NCBI RefSeq assembly: GCF_004792695.1
Contig: NZ_SRXU01000007.1
Location: 1-64,000, forward strand
From: Sphingomonas naasensis
GTDB taxonomy: Bacteria; Pseudomonadota; Alphaproteobacteria; Sphingomonadales; Sphingomonadaceae
Direction of reading: 5' to 3'
DNA: 64,000 nt
In this document: one piece after another, positions 9,548-18,893 of the stretch
How positions within the stretch are numbered: position 1 is the first letter of the stretch
Layout of the letters: the number at the start of each line of letters is the position of its first letter
Program-made: the position numbers and the translations under genes
The notes under the pieces: model-generated
The model's database searches: none
Seen by the model: only the letters and a program-made list of their open reading frames with translations
Told to the model about the DNA's origin: nothing

Positions 9548-10326
9548 AGGGCGCGCTCGGCTTCCATCTTCTTGATCTCGGCGATCGCCTTGGCGGGATT
9601 GAGGCCCTTGGGGCAGACGTTCGCGCAGTTCATGATCGTGTGGCAGCGATAGAGGCGGAACGGATCCTCGAGCTGGTCGAGCCGCTCGCCGGTCATCTCG
9701 TCGCGGCTGTCAGCCAGCCAGCGATAGGCCTGGAGCAGGATCGCGGGCCCGAGGAACTTGTCGCTGTTCCACCAATAGCTCGGGCACGAGGTCGAGCAGC
9801 AGGCGCACAGGATGCACTCGTACAGGCCGTCGAGCTTCTCGCGGTCCTGCGGCGACTGGAGCCGCTCCTTGCCCGAAGGCGTGGTCGACACGGTCTGCAG
9901 CCACGGCTTGATCGAGCTGTACTGCGCGTAGAAATGGGTGAAGTCGGGAACGAGGTCCTTGATCACGTCCATGTGCGGCAACGGGGTGATGCGGATGTCG
10001 CCCTTGATGTCCTCGATCGCCGTGGTGCAGGCGAGGCCGTTGCGGCCGTCCATGTTCATCGAGCACGACCCGCAAATGCCCTCGCGGCACGAGCGGCGGA
10101 AGGTGAGCGAGCTGTCCTGCTCGGATTTGATCTTGATCAGCGCGTCGAGGACCATCGGGCCGCAATCGTCGAGATCGATCTCGAAATTGTCGTAGCGCGG
10201 GTTCTCCCCGCTACCGGGATCATAGCGGTAGATCTTGAACTTCTTGACCCGCCTTGCGGACGCGTCGGCCTTGTGGTCCTTGCCCTTGGTGATGCGGCTG
10301 TTCTTGGGCAGGCGAAAGTCGGCCAT
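9544..10326 (-). CDS. sdhB: Succinate dehydrogenase iron-sulfur subunit
   Basis: Complex II subunit that relays electrons from the FAD of SdhA to quinone. The 260 aa protein has all three cluster motifs: 2Fe-2[10 protein letters not shown]...C, 4Fe-4[13 protein letters not shown], and 3Fe-4[18 protein letters not shown]. The ATG at 10326 follows GGACTCCGAGGA. Unusually, it is not directly behind sdhA: about 3 kb of unrelated genes, including a divergent SDR, separate them. It must therefore be transcribed separately from sdhCDA, presumably from the gap at 10327-10410. Confidence 0.98.
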   Translation of the reverse strand: MADFRLPKNSRITKGKDHKADASARRVKKFKIYRYDPGSGENPRYDNFEIDLDDCGPMVLDALIKIKSEQDSSLTFRRSCREGICGSCSMNMDGRNGLACTTAIEDIKGDIRITPLPHMDVIKDLVPDFTHFYAQYSSIKPWLQTVSTTPSGKERLQSPQDREKLDGLYECILCACCSTSCPSYWWNSDKFLGPAILLQAYRWLADSRDEMTGERLDQLEDPFRLYRCHTIMNCANVCPKGLNPAKAIAEIKKMEAERAL

Positions 10327-10410
10327 TCCTCGGAGTCCTTGAGCGACGGTGTTCGCTGCGCGGGCTATGCCTTTCGCAAACGCAGCGCAACCCCGTAGGA
10401 TGCGCGCGCG

Positions 10411-10716
10411 TCAGGCTTTGTTGGCGAGCACCGTGGCGAGCAGCCCGGGAAAACGGGCATCGAAATCGGTGCAGCGCAGGCGGTTGATCCGTTCGCGCCC
10501 CTCGACCGAGGTCTCGATCAGCCCCGCGGCGCGGAGCACGTTCAGGTGATTGGAGATCGTGCTCTTGGGCGTGCCCTGCGCGCAGGCGGTGCTGGCGTTG
10601 AGGCAGGGGCATTCGACCAGCTTGGCGACGATGTCGAGCCGCACCGGATCGGCGAGCGCGTGCAGCGCGGCCGCGAGGCTGACGTCCTTGAGGTCGGGGT
10701 GCACCAAGCGATCCAT
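10411..10716 (-). CDS. ArsR-family transcriptional regulator
   Basis: A small winged-helix repressor. The start is set at MDRLVHPDLKDVSLAAALHALADPVRLDIV (ATG 10714-10716, about 101 aa); an in-frame start at 10749 would overlap a palindrome that is probably the operator. The recognition helix lies in TPKSTISNHLNVLRAAGLI and the wing in ERINRL. Two cysteines in ECPCLNASTAC could sense metal or redox, but the canonical ArsR CVC arrangement is not clear. It faces away from the SDR gene at 10845. A shared operator makes it the likely local regulator of that SDR. Confidence 0.9.
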   Translation of the reverse strand: MDRLVHPDLKDVSLAAALHALADPVRLDIVAKLVECPCLNASTACAQGTPKSTISNHLNVLRAAGLIETSVEGRERINRLRCTDFDARFPGLLATVLANKA

Positions 10717-10747
10717 GGCACCGATATAGAAACACTTCGTCGTTTCC

Positions 10748-10770
10748 ATAGTTCGGGAATGTTGAACTAT
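10748..10770. promoter_or_regulatory. Palindromic operator between ArsR regulator and SDR
   Basis: ATAGTTC-N9-GAACTAT has perfect 7-bp arms. It lies 32 bp upstream of the ArsR start chosen here and 75 bp upstream of the SDR start. Size and AT-rich half-sites fit an ArsR-family dimer. Control of both divergent genes is inferred. Confidence 0.6.
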
Positions 10771-10844
10771 CCTTGCCGCTCCCCAAGTTGCGCTTCGTCC
10801 CGGCAGCCGGCGAAGCGATCGGCTGGGGACCGGAGATTTGAGCA

Positions 10845-11588
10845 ATGTCGAAGAAGCTTCAGGGCAAGCGCGCGCTGGTCACCGGCGGGTCGCGCGGAAT
10901 CGGCGCGGCGATCGCGAAGCGGCTGGCCGAGGACGGCGCCGATGTCGTGATCACCTATGCCGGCAATCATGATGGCGCGAGGGCCAGCGTCGCCGCGATC
11001 GAGGCGCAGGGCGTGAAGGGCAAGGCGATCCAGGCCGATGCCGCCGATCCCGCCGCAGTGAAGGCGGCGGTCGACGAAGCCGCGGCGACGCTGGGCGGTA
11101 TCGACATCCTCGTCCACAATGCCGGCGTGGCGGGCTTTGTCGGGGTCGATCAGGAGAGCGTCGACAGCTTCCGCCGGGTGTTCGCGGTCAACGTCGACGG
11201 CGTGGTCGCGGGGACGGTGGCGGCGGTGCCGCATCTCGCCGATGGCGGGCGGGTGATCATCACCGGCAGCGTGATGGGCGACGCATCGATGTTCCCCGGC
11301 GCGGCGAGCTATGCTGCGAGCAAGTCGGCGGTGCAGGGCCTCGCCCGTGGCTGGGCGCGCGATCTCGCGCCGCGCGGCATCCTCGTCAACGTCATCCAGC
11401 CCGGGCCGATCGATACCGACATGAACCCCAAGGACGGCGAGATGGCCGCGCAGTTGCTGCCGACGATCCCGCTCGGCCGCTATGGCCGCGGCGAGGAAGT
11501 TGCCGCGCTCGCCGCGTTCCTCGCCAGCGACGACGCGTCGTACATCACCGGCACGACGATCGACGTCGACGGCGGAACCACCGCCTAG
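10845..11588 (+). CDS. SDR-family NAD(P)-dependent oxidoreductase (FabG-like)
   Basis: A 247-residue classical short-chain dehydrogenase/reductase with cofactor motif TGGSRGIG (residues 13-20), NNAG-equivalent VHNAG, catalytic serine in ITGSVMG, and YAASK. The C-terminal ITGTTIDVDGG is typical. These enzymes interconvert alcohols and carbonyls; the substrate is not predictable. It is expressed away from the ArsR gene and shares the palindrome with it. Its stop codon shares the bases CTAG (11585-11588) with the stop of the convergent ClpP-like gene, leaving no room for a terminator. Confidence 0.93.
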   Translation: MSKKLQGKRALVTGGSRGIGAAIAKRLAEDGADVVITYAGNHDGARASVAAIEAQGVKGKAIQADAADPAAVKAAVDEAAATLGGIDILVHNAGVAGFVGVDQESVDSFRRVFAVNVDGVVAGTVAAVPHLADGGRVIITGSVMGDASMFPGAASYAASKSAVQGLARGWARDLAPRGILVNVIQPGPIDTDMNPKDGEMAAQLLPTIPLGRYGRGEEVAALAAFLASDDASYITGTTIDVDGGTTA

Positions 11589-12163
11589 ATCAGATCGAGC
11601 ACGAGGCCGAGGTCGCGCGCCTCCTCGGCCTCGATATACCAGTTCGACGGCGCGCGCTCGCGGACCTCGTCGAAGCGGATCTTCGATCCGGCGACGAGGT
11701 CGCGAAATCCCTCCTCCTCGATCCGCACCGATTCCTCGATCTCGTGGAGATCGGCCTTGAGCCCCGCCACCACGCTGCGCAGCGGGCCCGAGAGATTGAC
11801 GGTCTTGGTCAGGATCCGCTCATGGACCATGATCCGCGTGCCGCGGGTGAGGAAGCGCTTGTCGACCGGGAAGGTTGCCATGAAGGTGGCGCCTGCCGAA
11901 TAGACCGCGACCTTGCCGAGGAAGAGCGTCTCGCGGCCGGTATAGTCACGCAGCAGGCGCAGCTCGTCGCCCATCAGCCGGGCGACTTCGGGATCGCCGC
12001 CCAGCGTCGACAGCGCGACGACCAGCGTCCCCTCGGCGGGCGCGTTGCCGAGTTGCTGGCGGAAGCTCTCGTACATGCCATGGTCCACCGTGCCGTGGAG
12101 CAGGATGTGCGGCTGGCTGAGCAGCGGATAGCGCGCGGCGCGATTTTCGGGCGTGTCGGTCAT
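11585..12163 (-). CDS. ClpP-like serine peptidase-family protein
   Basis: A protein of about 192 aa with the ClpP/crotonase fold. Visible blocks are a glycine-rich strand (STLGGDPEVARLMGDEL), the presumed nucleophile serine in AVYSAGATFMA, and the catalytic histidine in RIMVHE. By alignment with ClpP (DNF-AEEA), the acid position in SNWYIEAEEA reads Asn rather than Asp, so activity is uncertain. It is distant from housekeeping ClpP. The start is ATG 12163, with GTG 12181 as an alternative. It lies 39 bp downstream of a secreted C13 peptidase on the same strand, suggesting a two-gene unit. Confidence 0.78.
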   Translation of the reverse strand: MTDTPENRAARYPLLSQPHILLHGTVDHGMYESFRQQLGNAPAEGTLVVALSTLGGDPEVARLMGDELRLLRDYTGRETLFLGKVAVYSAGATFMATFPVDKRFLTRGTRIMVHERILTKTVNLSGPLRSVVAGLKADLHEIEESVRIEEEGFRDLVAGSKIRFDEVRERAPSNWYIEAEEARDLGLVLDLI

Positions 12164-12202
12164 CGCCTGCGCAACCGTCACCGGCGTCCGCGGTTCCCGC
12201 AG

Positions 12203-13186
12203 TCAGGGCTTGAGCGCGTCGGTCGCCGGCGCGCCGACCGGAGCGGTAGCGGTTTTGGGCATCCGCGCCTCGAGCTGCGCGAGCCAGGCCTCGACGCCTT
12301 CGCCGACCGTCACTTGCGGATTCGACGCGGGCAGTCGGTTCGACATCTCCCAATCGCTGATCGTCTCGCGCGCCTCGACCAGCGCATCGCCGAGCGACTG
12401 GGGCTTGCGCAGCGCGTGGTTGACCAGCGCGTCGCCGAAGAACGTCCAGTCATTCTCGGCACGGCAGCCGAACGAAGTGCGATCCGAGGAGGCCGCGGTG
12501 AGCAGGGCAGTGTCGTCGCTGGTCAGGACGGGGACGAAAATACCCGAATAGCAGGCGCTGAGGATCAGCACGCGCTTCCGGATTCCGAGATCGTCAAGCA
12601 GCGCGGCGAAGCGGCGCGGAGTGATCAGCCCGAAACCCTCGTCGCCGTCATGATAGGCGATACCGACCTGCGCGCCGTGACTGGTGAGGTACAGGACGAG
12701 CACGTCCTCGCTTTTGTCCATCACCGCGGCGACGCGTGCCAGCGCGAGAGCGAGTGAACGCGGCGTGCCCATGGCCAGCGCGCTGGGGCCGCGGCCATCG
12801 GCGCCGGCAAGGACGATGCTCCGCCCGACGGCGTCGTAGCGGCGCGACAGCACCTTGCCCGCCTCGCGCGCCTCGCGCCCGAACACCGGATCGCTGTCGA
12901 GCGCGGCCGCGACGATATAGGCGTCGATCACACCCTTGCGCTGCGGCCGCAGCGCGGCGAGCGCCGCGGTCAGCCTGCGTTGCTGGTCGAGCTCCCAGCT
13001 CGCCGGACGTCCGCGTTCGAGATGCGGCCCGAGCGGGCTTCCGCCATCGGGCAAATTGGGCCAGTCGGTGGTGTGCCGCGGTGGATTGTCGCTTTGCCGG
13101 GCGCCCGACTGGCCCGCGGCCGAAGCGGTGATCGCTACGGGCAGCAGCAGGACCGCGAACACGCGCAGACCGACAGGCAATCGCAT
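12203..13186 (-). CDS. Secreted C13 (legumain-like) cysteine peptidase
   Basis: 327 aa from MRLPVGLRVFAVLLLPVAI (start 13186); this signal peptide argues against the longer in-frame extension. The peptidase C13/caspase-fold dyad is visible as His in YLTSHGAQVG and Cys in ILSACYSG. The asparaginyl-peptidase family includes legumain and GPI8; bacterial members are poorly characterised. The pairing with a ClpP-like gene and the location between sdhA and sdhB are unusual. The substrate is unknown. Confidence 0.85.
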   Translation of the reverse strand: MRLPVGLRVFAVLLLPVAITASAAGQSGARQSDNPPRHTTDWPNLPDGGSPLGPHLERGRPASWELDQQRRLTAALAALRPQRKGVIDAYIVAAALDSDPVFGREAREAGKVLSRRYDAVGRSIVLAGADGRGPSALAMGTPRSLALALARVAAVMDKSEDVLVLYLTSHGAQVGIAYHDGDEGFGLITPRRFAALLDDLGIRKRVLILSACYSGIFVPVLTSDDTALLTAASSDRTSFGCRAENDWTFFGDALVNHALRKPQSLGDALVEARETISDWEMSNRLPASNPQVTVGEGVEAWLAQLEARMPKTATAPVGAPATDALKP

Positions 13187-13342
13187 CAGCCACCCCTTCG
13201 CCGAACAGGGCTTCAATCTGGGGCGGTGGCGACAGCTGTCAAGCAGGCCGACTCCCGGCGCGCCAGAAATCGTGCACTGCACGGCGCGAGGCAGACAAGC
13301 CTGCCGTGATCACCTTGTCGCTGGAGCCGGCGAAGACCTGTC

Positions 13343-15145
13343 TTAGTACACCCGCTTCTTCGGCTTGATGTACTCGATCTCGTCGGTGAGCGTGTAGTCG
13401 TGCACCGGGCGGTAGTCGATCGACACCGCGCCGCCCTTGCCGCCCCAGCCGTCGAAGGTCGCGACGGTGTGCTTCATCCAGTTCGCGTCGTCGCGGTTGG
13501 GGAAGTCCTCGTGCATGTGCGCGCCGCGGCTTTCCTTGCGGTTGGCGGCGCACTGGATCGTCACCACGGCCTGGCCGATCAGATTGTCGAGCTCGAGCGT
13601 CTCGACCAGATCGGTGTTCCAGATCAGCGAGCGGTCCGAGATGCCGACGTCCTGGAAGCCCTGATAGACCGCGTCCATATGCGTGACGCCTTCCGCCAGC
13701 AGCGCGCTGTCGCGGAACACGGCGCAATGGCGCTGCATGGTCTTCTGCATGTCGGCGCGGATCTGCGCGGTCGGCTTCGCGCCCTTGGCGTTGCGGAAGT
13801 GATCGAGCCGGGTGAGCGCGAACTCCTCCGAATTGGCCGGCAGCGCGTCGTGCTTGGTGTTGGGCTTGAGGATCTCCTTGAGGCGGAGACCCGTCGCGCG
13901 GCCGAACACGACCAGATCGATGAGGCTGTTCGAGCCGAGGCGATTGGCGCCGTGCACCGAGACGCACGCCGCCTCGCCGACCGCGAACAGGCCGGGGACG
14001 ACGCTGTCCGGGTTGCCGTCCTTCAGATGGACGACTTCGCCGTGATAGTTGGTCGGGATGCCGCCCATATTATAGTGAACGGTCGGAACCACCGGCAGCG
14101 GCTGGCGGGTCAGGTCGACGCCGGCGAAGATCTTGCCGGTCTCGGTGATGCCGGGCAGGCGCTCGTGCAGGATCTTCGGGTCGATATGGTTGAGGTGAAG
14201 GAAGATGTGATCCTTCTCCTTGCCGACGCCGCGGCCTTCGCGGATCTCCATCGCCATCGAGCGGGCGACGACGTCGCGCGAGGCGAGGTCCTTCGCGCTC
14301 GGCGCATAGCGCTCCATGAAGCGCTCGCCCTCGGAGTTGGTGAGGTAGCCGCCCTCGCCGCGCGCACCCTCGGTGATCAGCACGCCGGCCCCGTAGATGC
14401 CGGTCGGGTGGAACTGGACGAATTCCATGTCCTGCAGCGCGATGCCCGCGCGCAATGCCATGCCGTTGCCGTCGCCGGTGCAGGTGTGCGCCGACGTCGC
14501 CGACTGGTAGACGCGGCCGCCGCCGCCGGTGGCGAGCACCACGGCATGGCTGCGGAAGCGGTGGATGCTGCCGTCTTCCATGCAGAGCGCGATCACGCCG
14601 CGGCACTTGCCGTCTTCCATGATCAGGTCGAGCGCGAAATATTCGACGTAGAAGTCGGCGTCGTACTTCAGGCTCTGCTGGTAGAGCGCGTGGAGCATCG
14701 CGTGGCCGGTGCGGTCCGCCGCGGCGCAGGTGCGCTGGACGGGCGGGCCTTCGCCCATATTCTGCATATGGCCGCCGAACGGGCGCTGGTAGATCGTGCC
14801 ATTGTCGTTGCGGCTGAACGGCACGCCGGCATGCTCGAGCTCATAGACTGCGGCGGGCGCCTCGCGGACCATATATTCGATCGCGTCCTGGTCGCCGAGC
14901 CAGTCCGAACCCTTGACGGTGTCGAACATGTGCCACGACCAGTGATCGGGGCTGTTGTTGCCGAGGCTCGCCGCGATGCCGCCCTGCGCCGCCACGGTGT
15001 GGCTGCGCGTCGGGAACACCTTGGTGATGCACGCGGTCTTGAGGCCTGCCTCGGCGCAGCCCATCGTCGCGCGGAGGCCCGAGCCGCCGGCACCGACGAC
15101 GACGGCGTCATAGCTGTGATCGATGATCTTGTACGCGGCGGACAT
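13343..15145 (-). CDS. sdhA: Succinate dehydrogenase flavoprotein subunit
   Basis: Catalytic subunit of complex II, 600 aa, full length. FAD-binding [17 protein letters not shown] lies near the N-terminus, the histidine for covalent FAD is in [11 protein letters not shown], and the active-site block [11 protein letters not shown] is present. The C-terminal KKRVY end is typical. The start (ATG 15143-15145) overlaps the sdhD stop by one base (TGATG), showing translational coupling within sdhCDA. Upstream in-frame codons overlap sdhD and are not used. Confidence 0.98.
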   Translation of the reverse strand: MSAAYKIIDHSYDAVVVGAGGSGLRATMGCAEAGLKTACITKVFPTRSHTVAAQGGIAASLGNNSPDHWSWHMFDTVKGSDWLGDQDAIEYMVREAPAAVYELEHAGVPFSRNDNGTIYQRPFGGHMQNMGEGPPVQRTCAAADRTGHAMLHALYQQSLKYDADFYVEYFALDLIMEDGKCRGVIALCMEDGSIHRFRSHAVVLATGGGGRVYQSATSAHTCTGDGNGMALRAGIALQDMEFVQFHPTGIYGAGVLITEGARGEGGYLTNSEGERFMERYAPSAKDLASRDVVARSMAMEIREGRGVGKEKDHIFLHLNHIDPKILHERLPGITETGKIFAGVDLTRQPLPVVPTVHYNMGGIPTNYHGEVVHLKDGNPDSVVPGLFAVGEAACVSVHGANRLGSNSLIDLVVFGRATGLRLKEILKPNTKHDALPANSEEFALTRLDHFRNAKGAKPTAQIRADMQKTMQRHCAVFRDSALLAEGVTHMDAVYQGFQDVGISDRSLIWNTDLVETLELDNLIGQAVVTIQCAANRKESRGAHMHEDFPNRDDANWMKHTVATFDGWGGKGGAVSIDYRPVHDYTLTDEIEYIKPKKRVY

Positions 15146-15534
15146 CAGAGCGCGGCTCCGGCGGTGAAGGCGACCTTGAGGATCGAGAAGATCGCCAGCG
15201 TGGCGGTCGCGATGGTGAAATACTTCAGGAGGAGCAGCAGCACGAAGCGCGTGTGATCGTGCTGATAGTCCTCGATCACCACGGTGAGGCCGTGGTGAAA
15301 GTGATAGAAGACGCTGACGACGAGGAGGATCAGCGGCACCGCTACGAGCGGCTGCGCGATCCATGCGGCGAGCGTCGCGGAATCATAAGCGGGCAGCAGC
15401 GCCAGCGAGATCAGGAACCACAGGACGAGGATCAGGTTCGATCCCGCGCTGATCTTGTGGTGCCACCAGCCGTGCGAACCTTCGTGCGCCGAACCGAGGC
15501 CGCGGACGCGGCCGATGCTGGTGCCATTACCCAT
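15145..15534 (-). CDS. sdhD: Succinate dehydrogenase membrane anchor subunit
   Basis: A 129-residue hydrophobic anchor with three predicted membrane helices (about 29-50, 62-80 and 103-125). The family signature [14 protein letters not shown] lies between the second and third helices and includes the haem/quinone-site histidine region. It overlaps the end of sdhC by 8 bases and the start of sdhA by 1 base. Confidence 0.95.
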   Translation of the reverse strand: MGNGTSIGRVRGLGSAHEGSHGWWHHKISAGSNLILVLWFLISLALLPAYDSATLAAWIAQPLVAVPLILLVVSVFYHFHHGLTVVIEDYQHDHTRFVLLLLLKYFTIATATLAIFSILKVAFTAGAAL

Positions 15535-15949
15535 TGCTCTTCTCCAGCAGGAAGGCCCAGAAGCCCGCGGTGAGGATCACCGCGACGAAATAGGTCGCGA
15601 GTGCCGTGCGCTTGTTGGCCTTGAGTTCGAAATTGGCGCCCGCGTCGAGGAACAGGTGGCGCACGCCCGAGGCCATGTGCTGGAAGAAGCTCAGCGTCAG
15701 GCCGATGCCGAAGACATAGCCGACGATGTTGAGCTTGCCCGAGCTCAGCGTGAACAGATCGACGAACGCGGCATAGGCGGCGGGTCCCGAAGCCAGCGCG
15801 CTGAGCCACCAGACGAACAGGATCGTCCCCACGGTCGCCATGCCGGAGCCGGTGGCGCGGTGGGTGATCGAGACCGCCATCGAGGGGCCCCATTTCCAGA
15901 TCGAGAGATGCGGCGAGAGCGGTCGCGCGGAGTTGCGGACGTTGGCCAA
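15527..15949 (-). CDS. sdhC: Succinate dehydrogenase cytochrome b556 subunit
   Basis: A 140-residue membrane subunit with the two family signatures RPLSPHLSIW and SITHRATGSGM, and the haem-ligand region around SFFQHMASGVRHL. There are three membrane helices. The start appears to be TTG at 15949, six bases after AAGGAA. This is the first gene of sdhCDA; the 169-bp divergent gap to the chemoreceptor gene must carry its promoter. Confidence 0.95.
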   Translation of the reverse strand: MANVRNSARPLSPHLSIWKWGPSMAVSITHRATGSGMATVGTILFVWWLSALASGPAAYAAFVDLFTLSSGKLNIVGYVFGIGLTLSFFQHMASGVRHLFLDAGANFELKANKRTALATYFVAVILTAGFWAFLLEKSNG

Positions 15950-16118
15950 GGAACTTCCTTTCGGGTCGACGCCGCTTCCTTAGTCCCCGGTGCAGGGGAT
16001 GCAAGTCGCGATGCGCAACCCGTGCCGGGTTCTAACCGCCTCTTAACCAATCTCGCGGCATAGCGGGGAGGAATAGCGGCCGAGAGTTCCCCGCGGCCGC
16101 GCAAGGGGACCCAATACG

Positions 16119-17480
16119 GTGGTATCGACCAACGACTTGCCCGCACCCGGCACGATGAGCGCCCGCATCGACATTCGCGCAAGGCTGCGCGTGTTCGATG
16201 TCGAGGGATCGCTGGTGCAATCGAGCCGTGAGGCGTGGCAGACGCTCGAGCCCGAGATCCGTTCGGTGTCCGAAGCCTATTGGCAGCAATGGCTGCATTG
16301 CTTCGCCGACGAGCGCAATTGGGCGACCGACGATACCGCCAAGATGATCGATGTCGGGGTGGTGTTCCTCCGGAACCGCTTCCTCGATCTGCAGGGCAAT
16401 GCCTGGCTCGAATCGATCGAGCGCTCGGTCGCCGCGGCCTATGCTGCCGACGTGCCGCCGATGGCGCTGCTCTCGATGATCAGCGCGAGCGACCGCGCTG
16501 CGCTGCAGGTGCTGATGCGCCGCGTCGGCTCGGACGATTCGCGCCTCGCGGGGCTGATCGACACGCTGATGCGCCTCTCGGCGCTCGAGGGCGACATCAC
16601 CGTCGAGATCTACAACATGTATCGCGAGCATAGCTCGCAGACCGCGCGCGACCGGCTCGCCGCCGACTTCCGCGATTCGATCGGGATGACCGTCGAGCAT
16701 GCCTCGCGCGAGGGTGACCAGCTCCGCGTCCAGGCGGTGCACACGTCGGCCTCGGCCCGCGGCATGCTCGGCAAGGCTTCGGAAGTCGCCGCGGCGGCCG
16801 AGCAATCGGCCGTGGCGATGCGCGAGGCGGCGCAGACCGCCGCCGGGCTGATCCGTGCGATCGAGGATGCGCGTACCGAGGTCGAGGCGGCGGCGGACAT
16901 CGCGACGCGCGCATCGAGCCAGGCGGGCGCCGCGGTCGGCATGTCGGAGATGCTCTCGGACCATGCCAAGTCGATCGAATCGATCCTCGGGCTGATCCGC
17001 GACATCGCCGGGCAGACCAATCTGCTCGCGCTCAACGCGACGATCGAGGCGGCACGCGCAGGCGATGCCGGCCGCGGCTTCGCGGTGGTCGCGCAGGAAG
17101 TGAAGAGCCTCGCCAGCCAGACCGCGCGGGCGACCGACGACATCGCCGCCAAGATCGCCTCGATCCAGTCGGCGACGCGCTCGACGGTCGAGACCAATGC
17201 CTCGATCCGCGAGACGGTGAGCGAGGTGCAGGAAAGCGCCAACCGCATCCGCACCGCGATGGAAGTGCAGGCGCAGACGGTGACCGCGATCACCGCGGCA
17301 GTCGACGAGACCGCGCTCGCCGCCGATTCGATGTCGGCGACGATCGGCGCGATCCGCGAGGATACCGAGGCAGTCGCTTCGGAAATCGACCGGGTGGGGC
17401 AGGGTTTCGCCGCGCTCGATAGCCAGCTCGGCACCCTCAAGTTCAGCGCCAGCGACTTCGTGTCGAAAGTCGCGGCCTAG
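16119..17480 (+). CDS. Soluble globin-coupled-type chemoreceptor (first of tandem pair)
   Basis: 453 aa, GTG start. It has no membrane segment or HAMP. The N-terminal 190 residues look like a protoglobin-type sensor, and the C-terminal half is a methyl-accepting signalling domain with the tip hairpin [24 protein letters not shown]. Where globin-coupled sensors carry the proximal haem histidine (KIGxxHARIG), this protein reads [11 protein letters not shown], with Phe83 at that place, so haem binding is doubtful. The signalling half (residues 212-416) is nearly identical to that of the next gene. The AGGAG for the next gene overlaps this stop codon, so the two are co-translated. Confidence 0.85.
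   Translation: MVSTNDLPAPGTMSARIDIRARLRVFDVEGSLVQSSREAWQTLEPEIRSVSEAYWQQWLHCFADERNWATDDTAKMIDVGVVFLRNRFLDLQGNAWLESIERSVAAAYAADVPPMALLSMISASDRAALQVLMRRVGSDDSRLAGLIDTLMRLSALEGDITVEIYNMYREHSSQTARDRLAADFRDSIGMTVEHASREGDQLRVQAVHTSASARGMLGKASEVAAAAEQSAVAMREAAQTAAGLIRAIEDARTEVEAAADIATRASSQAGAAVGMSEMLSDHAKSIESILGLIRDIAGQTNLLALNATIEAARAGDAGRGFAVVAQEVKSLASQTARATDDIAAKIASIQSATRSTVETNASIRETVSEVQESANRIRTAMEVQAQTVTAITAAVDETALAADSMSATIGAIREDTEAVASEIDRVGQGFAALDSQLGTLKFSASDFVSKVAA
16752..17366 (+). repeat. Near-identical 615-bp direct repeat, copy 1
   Basis: Encodes 205 residues of the signalling domain that differ from copy 2 (18128-18742) at only about six positions by my reading (D/E, T/N, S/G, N/I, T/A, E/K). 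Long runs are also identical at the DNA level. Confidence 0.85.
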
Positions 17481-17491
17481 GAGAGCATAAG

Positions 17492-18856
17492 ATGGTGGGA
17501 CGGCGCGAACCGGGACGTTGGAGCGGGGGTACCCGCTCGGTCGACGAACATCGGCGGGAATATGATTGGGACGGGACGGTGCTGCCGGCCTGTGTCGAGA
17601 TCAGCGAGTTGCTCGAAGGCCATCACGAAGAGATCGCGCGGGCCTTCTGGAAGCATTTCCTGAGCATGGACGCCAGCGCGCCGATGCGCGCCACCTTCGA
17701 GGACCAGCGCGTCTTCGAGGAGCAGGTGAAGATCGGGGCGCGCTACGCGAAGCTGAAATTCGGTCATCCCTTCACCGAGGAATGGGTCGAGATGGCGTGC
17801 GGCTATGCCGCGCAGACCTATAAGGGCGGCGTGCCGCTGCCCGCGGTGCTCGCTTCCTTCGCCTATGCGCACAGCGCGACGATGGGCGTGCTGCGCGCCA
17901 AGGTGACCGATGCCGAGCAGCTCGGCCGCTATTGCGACGTCGTCCAGCGGTTGGCGATGGCCGAGGCCGATCTGATGGCCGGCCATCTCGGCGCCACCGA
18001 CGCGGCGCATGTCAGCGAGGAACGGCGCGACAGCTCGGCGCGGTTCCGCGCGAGCATCAGCGAATCGATCGAAGGCGCGACTGCACTGGGCAACCGCATC
18101 CGCGTCCAGGCGCAGGGCGCGTCGAGTTCGGCCCGCGGCATGCTCGGCAAGGCTTCGGAAGTCGCCGCGGCGGCCGAGCAATCGGCCGTGGCGATGCGCG
18201 AGGCGGCGCAGACCGCCGCCGGGCTGATCCGTGCGATCGAGGAAGCCCGCAACGAAGTCGAGGCGGCGGCGGACATCGCTACGCGCGCGTCGAGCCAGGC
18301 GGGCGCCGCGGTGGGCATGTCCGAAATGCTCAGCGATCACGCCAAGTCGATCGAATCGATCCTCGGGCTGATCCGCGACATCGCCGGGCAGACCAATTTG
18401 CTCGCGCTCAACGCGACGATCGAGGCGGCACGCGCGGGCGATGCCGGCCGCGGCTTCGCGGTGGTCGCGCAGGAAGTGAAGAGCCTCGCCAGCCAGACCG
18501 CACGGGCGACCGACGACATCGCCGCCAAGATCGCCTCGATCCAGTCGGCGACGCGCGGCACGGTCGAGACCAACGCCTCGATCCGCGAGACGGTGAGCGA
18601 AGTGCAGGAAAGCGCGATTCGCATCCGCGCGGCGATGGAAGTCCAGGCGCAGACCGTGACCGCGATTACCGCGGCGGTCGACGAGACCGCGCTCGCCGCC
18701 GACTCGATGTCGGCGACGATCGGCGCGATCCGCGAGGACACCAAGACGGTGACCAGCGAGATCGACACGCTCCAGCACGACGTCGCCGAAGTCGACGATC
18801 GCCTGAACCAGCTACGCGCCGCGGCCGAAACCTTCTCGACCTCGGTCGCCGCCTGA
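17492..18856 (+). CDS. Soluble globin-coupled-type chemoreceptor (second of tandem pair)
   Basis: 454 aa, ATG 17492 with AGGAG overlapping the previous stop. It has the same architecture as its neighbour: protoglobin-like sensor (about 30-190), then a methyl-accepting domain. The sensor half shares little with copy 1. Its [13 protein letters not shown] segment aligns with the proximal-His segment of globin-coupled sensors but has Tyr85 where His is expected. Tyrosine could still ligate haem, or the domain may bind something else. No flagellar or other che genes are in the window. Confidence 0.87.
   Translation: MVGRREPGRWSGGTRSVDEHRREYDWDGTVLPACVEISELLEGHHEEIARAFWKHFLSMDASAPMRATFEDQRVFEEQVKIGARYAKLKFGHPFTEEWVEMACGYAAQTYKGGVPLPAVLASFAYAHSATMGVLRAKVTDAEQLGRYCDVVQRLAMAEADLMAGHLGATDAAHVSEERRDSSARFRASISESIEGATALGNRIRVQAQGASSSARGMLGKASEVAAAAEQSAVAMREAAQTAAGLIRAIEEARNEVEAAADIATRASSQAGAAVGMSEMLSDHAKSIESILGLIRDIAGQTNLLALNATIEAARAGDAGRGFAVVAQEVKSLASQTARATDDIAAKIASIQSATRGTVETNASIRETVSEVQESAIRIRAAMEVQAQTVTAITAAVDETALAADSMSATIGAIREDTKTVTSEIDTLQHDVAEVDDRLNQLRAAAETFSTSVAA
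18128..18742 (+). repeat. Near-identical 615-bp direct repeat, copy 2
   Basis: Partner of 16752-17366, equal in length and in the same reading frame. The pair makes this locus prone to recombination that would delete one sensor or swap sensor halves. Confidence 0.85.
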
Positions 18857-18893
18857 TCTTGGCGCCGCCCCGGCCTTCGGGCTAGGGCGGGCC

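Noticed and set aside
13400..15256. Long plus-strand open frame opposite sdhA
   Set aside because: Shadow of sdhA with repetitive Arg/Ala/Asp composition and no motif.
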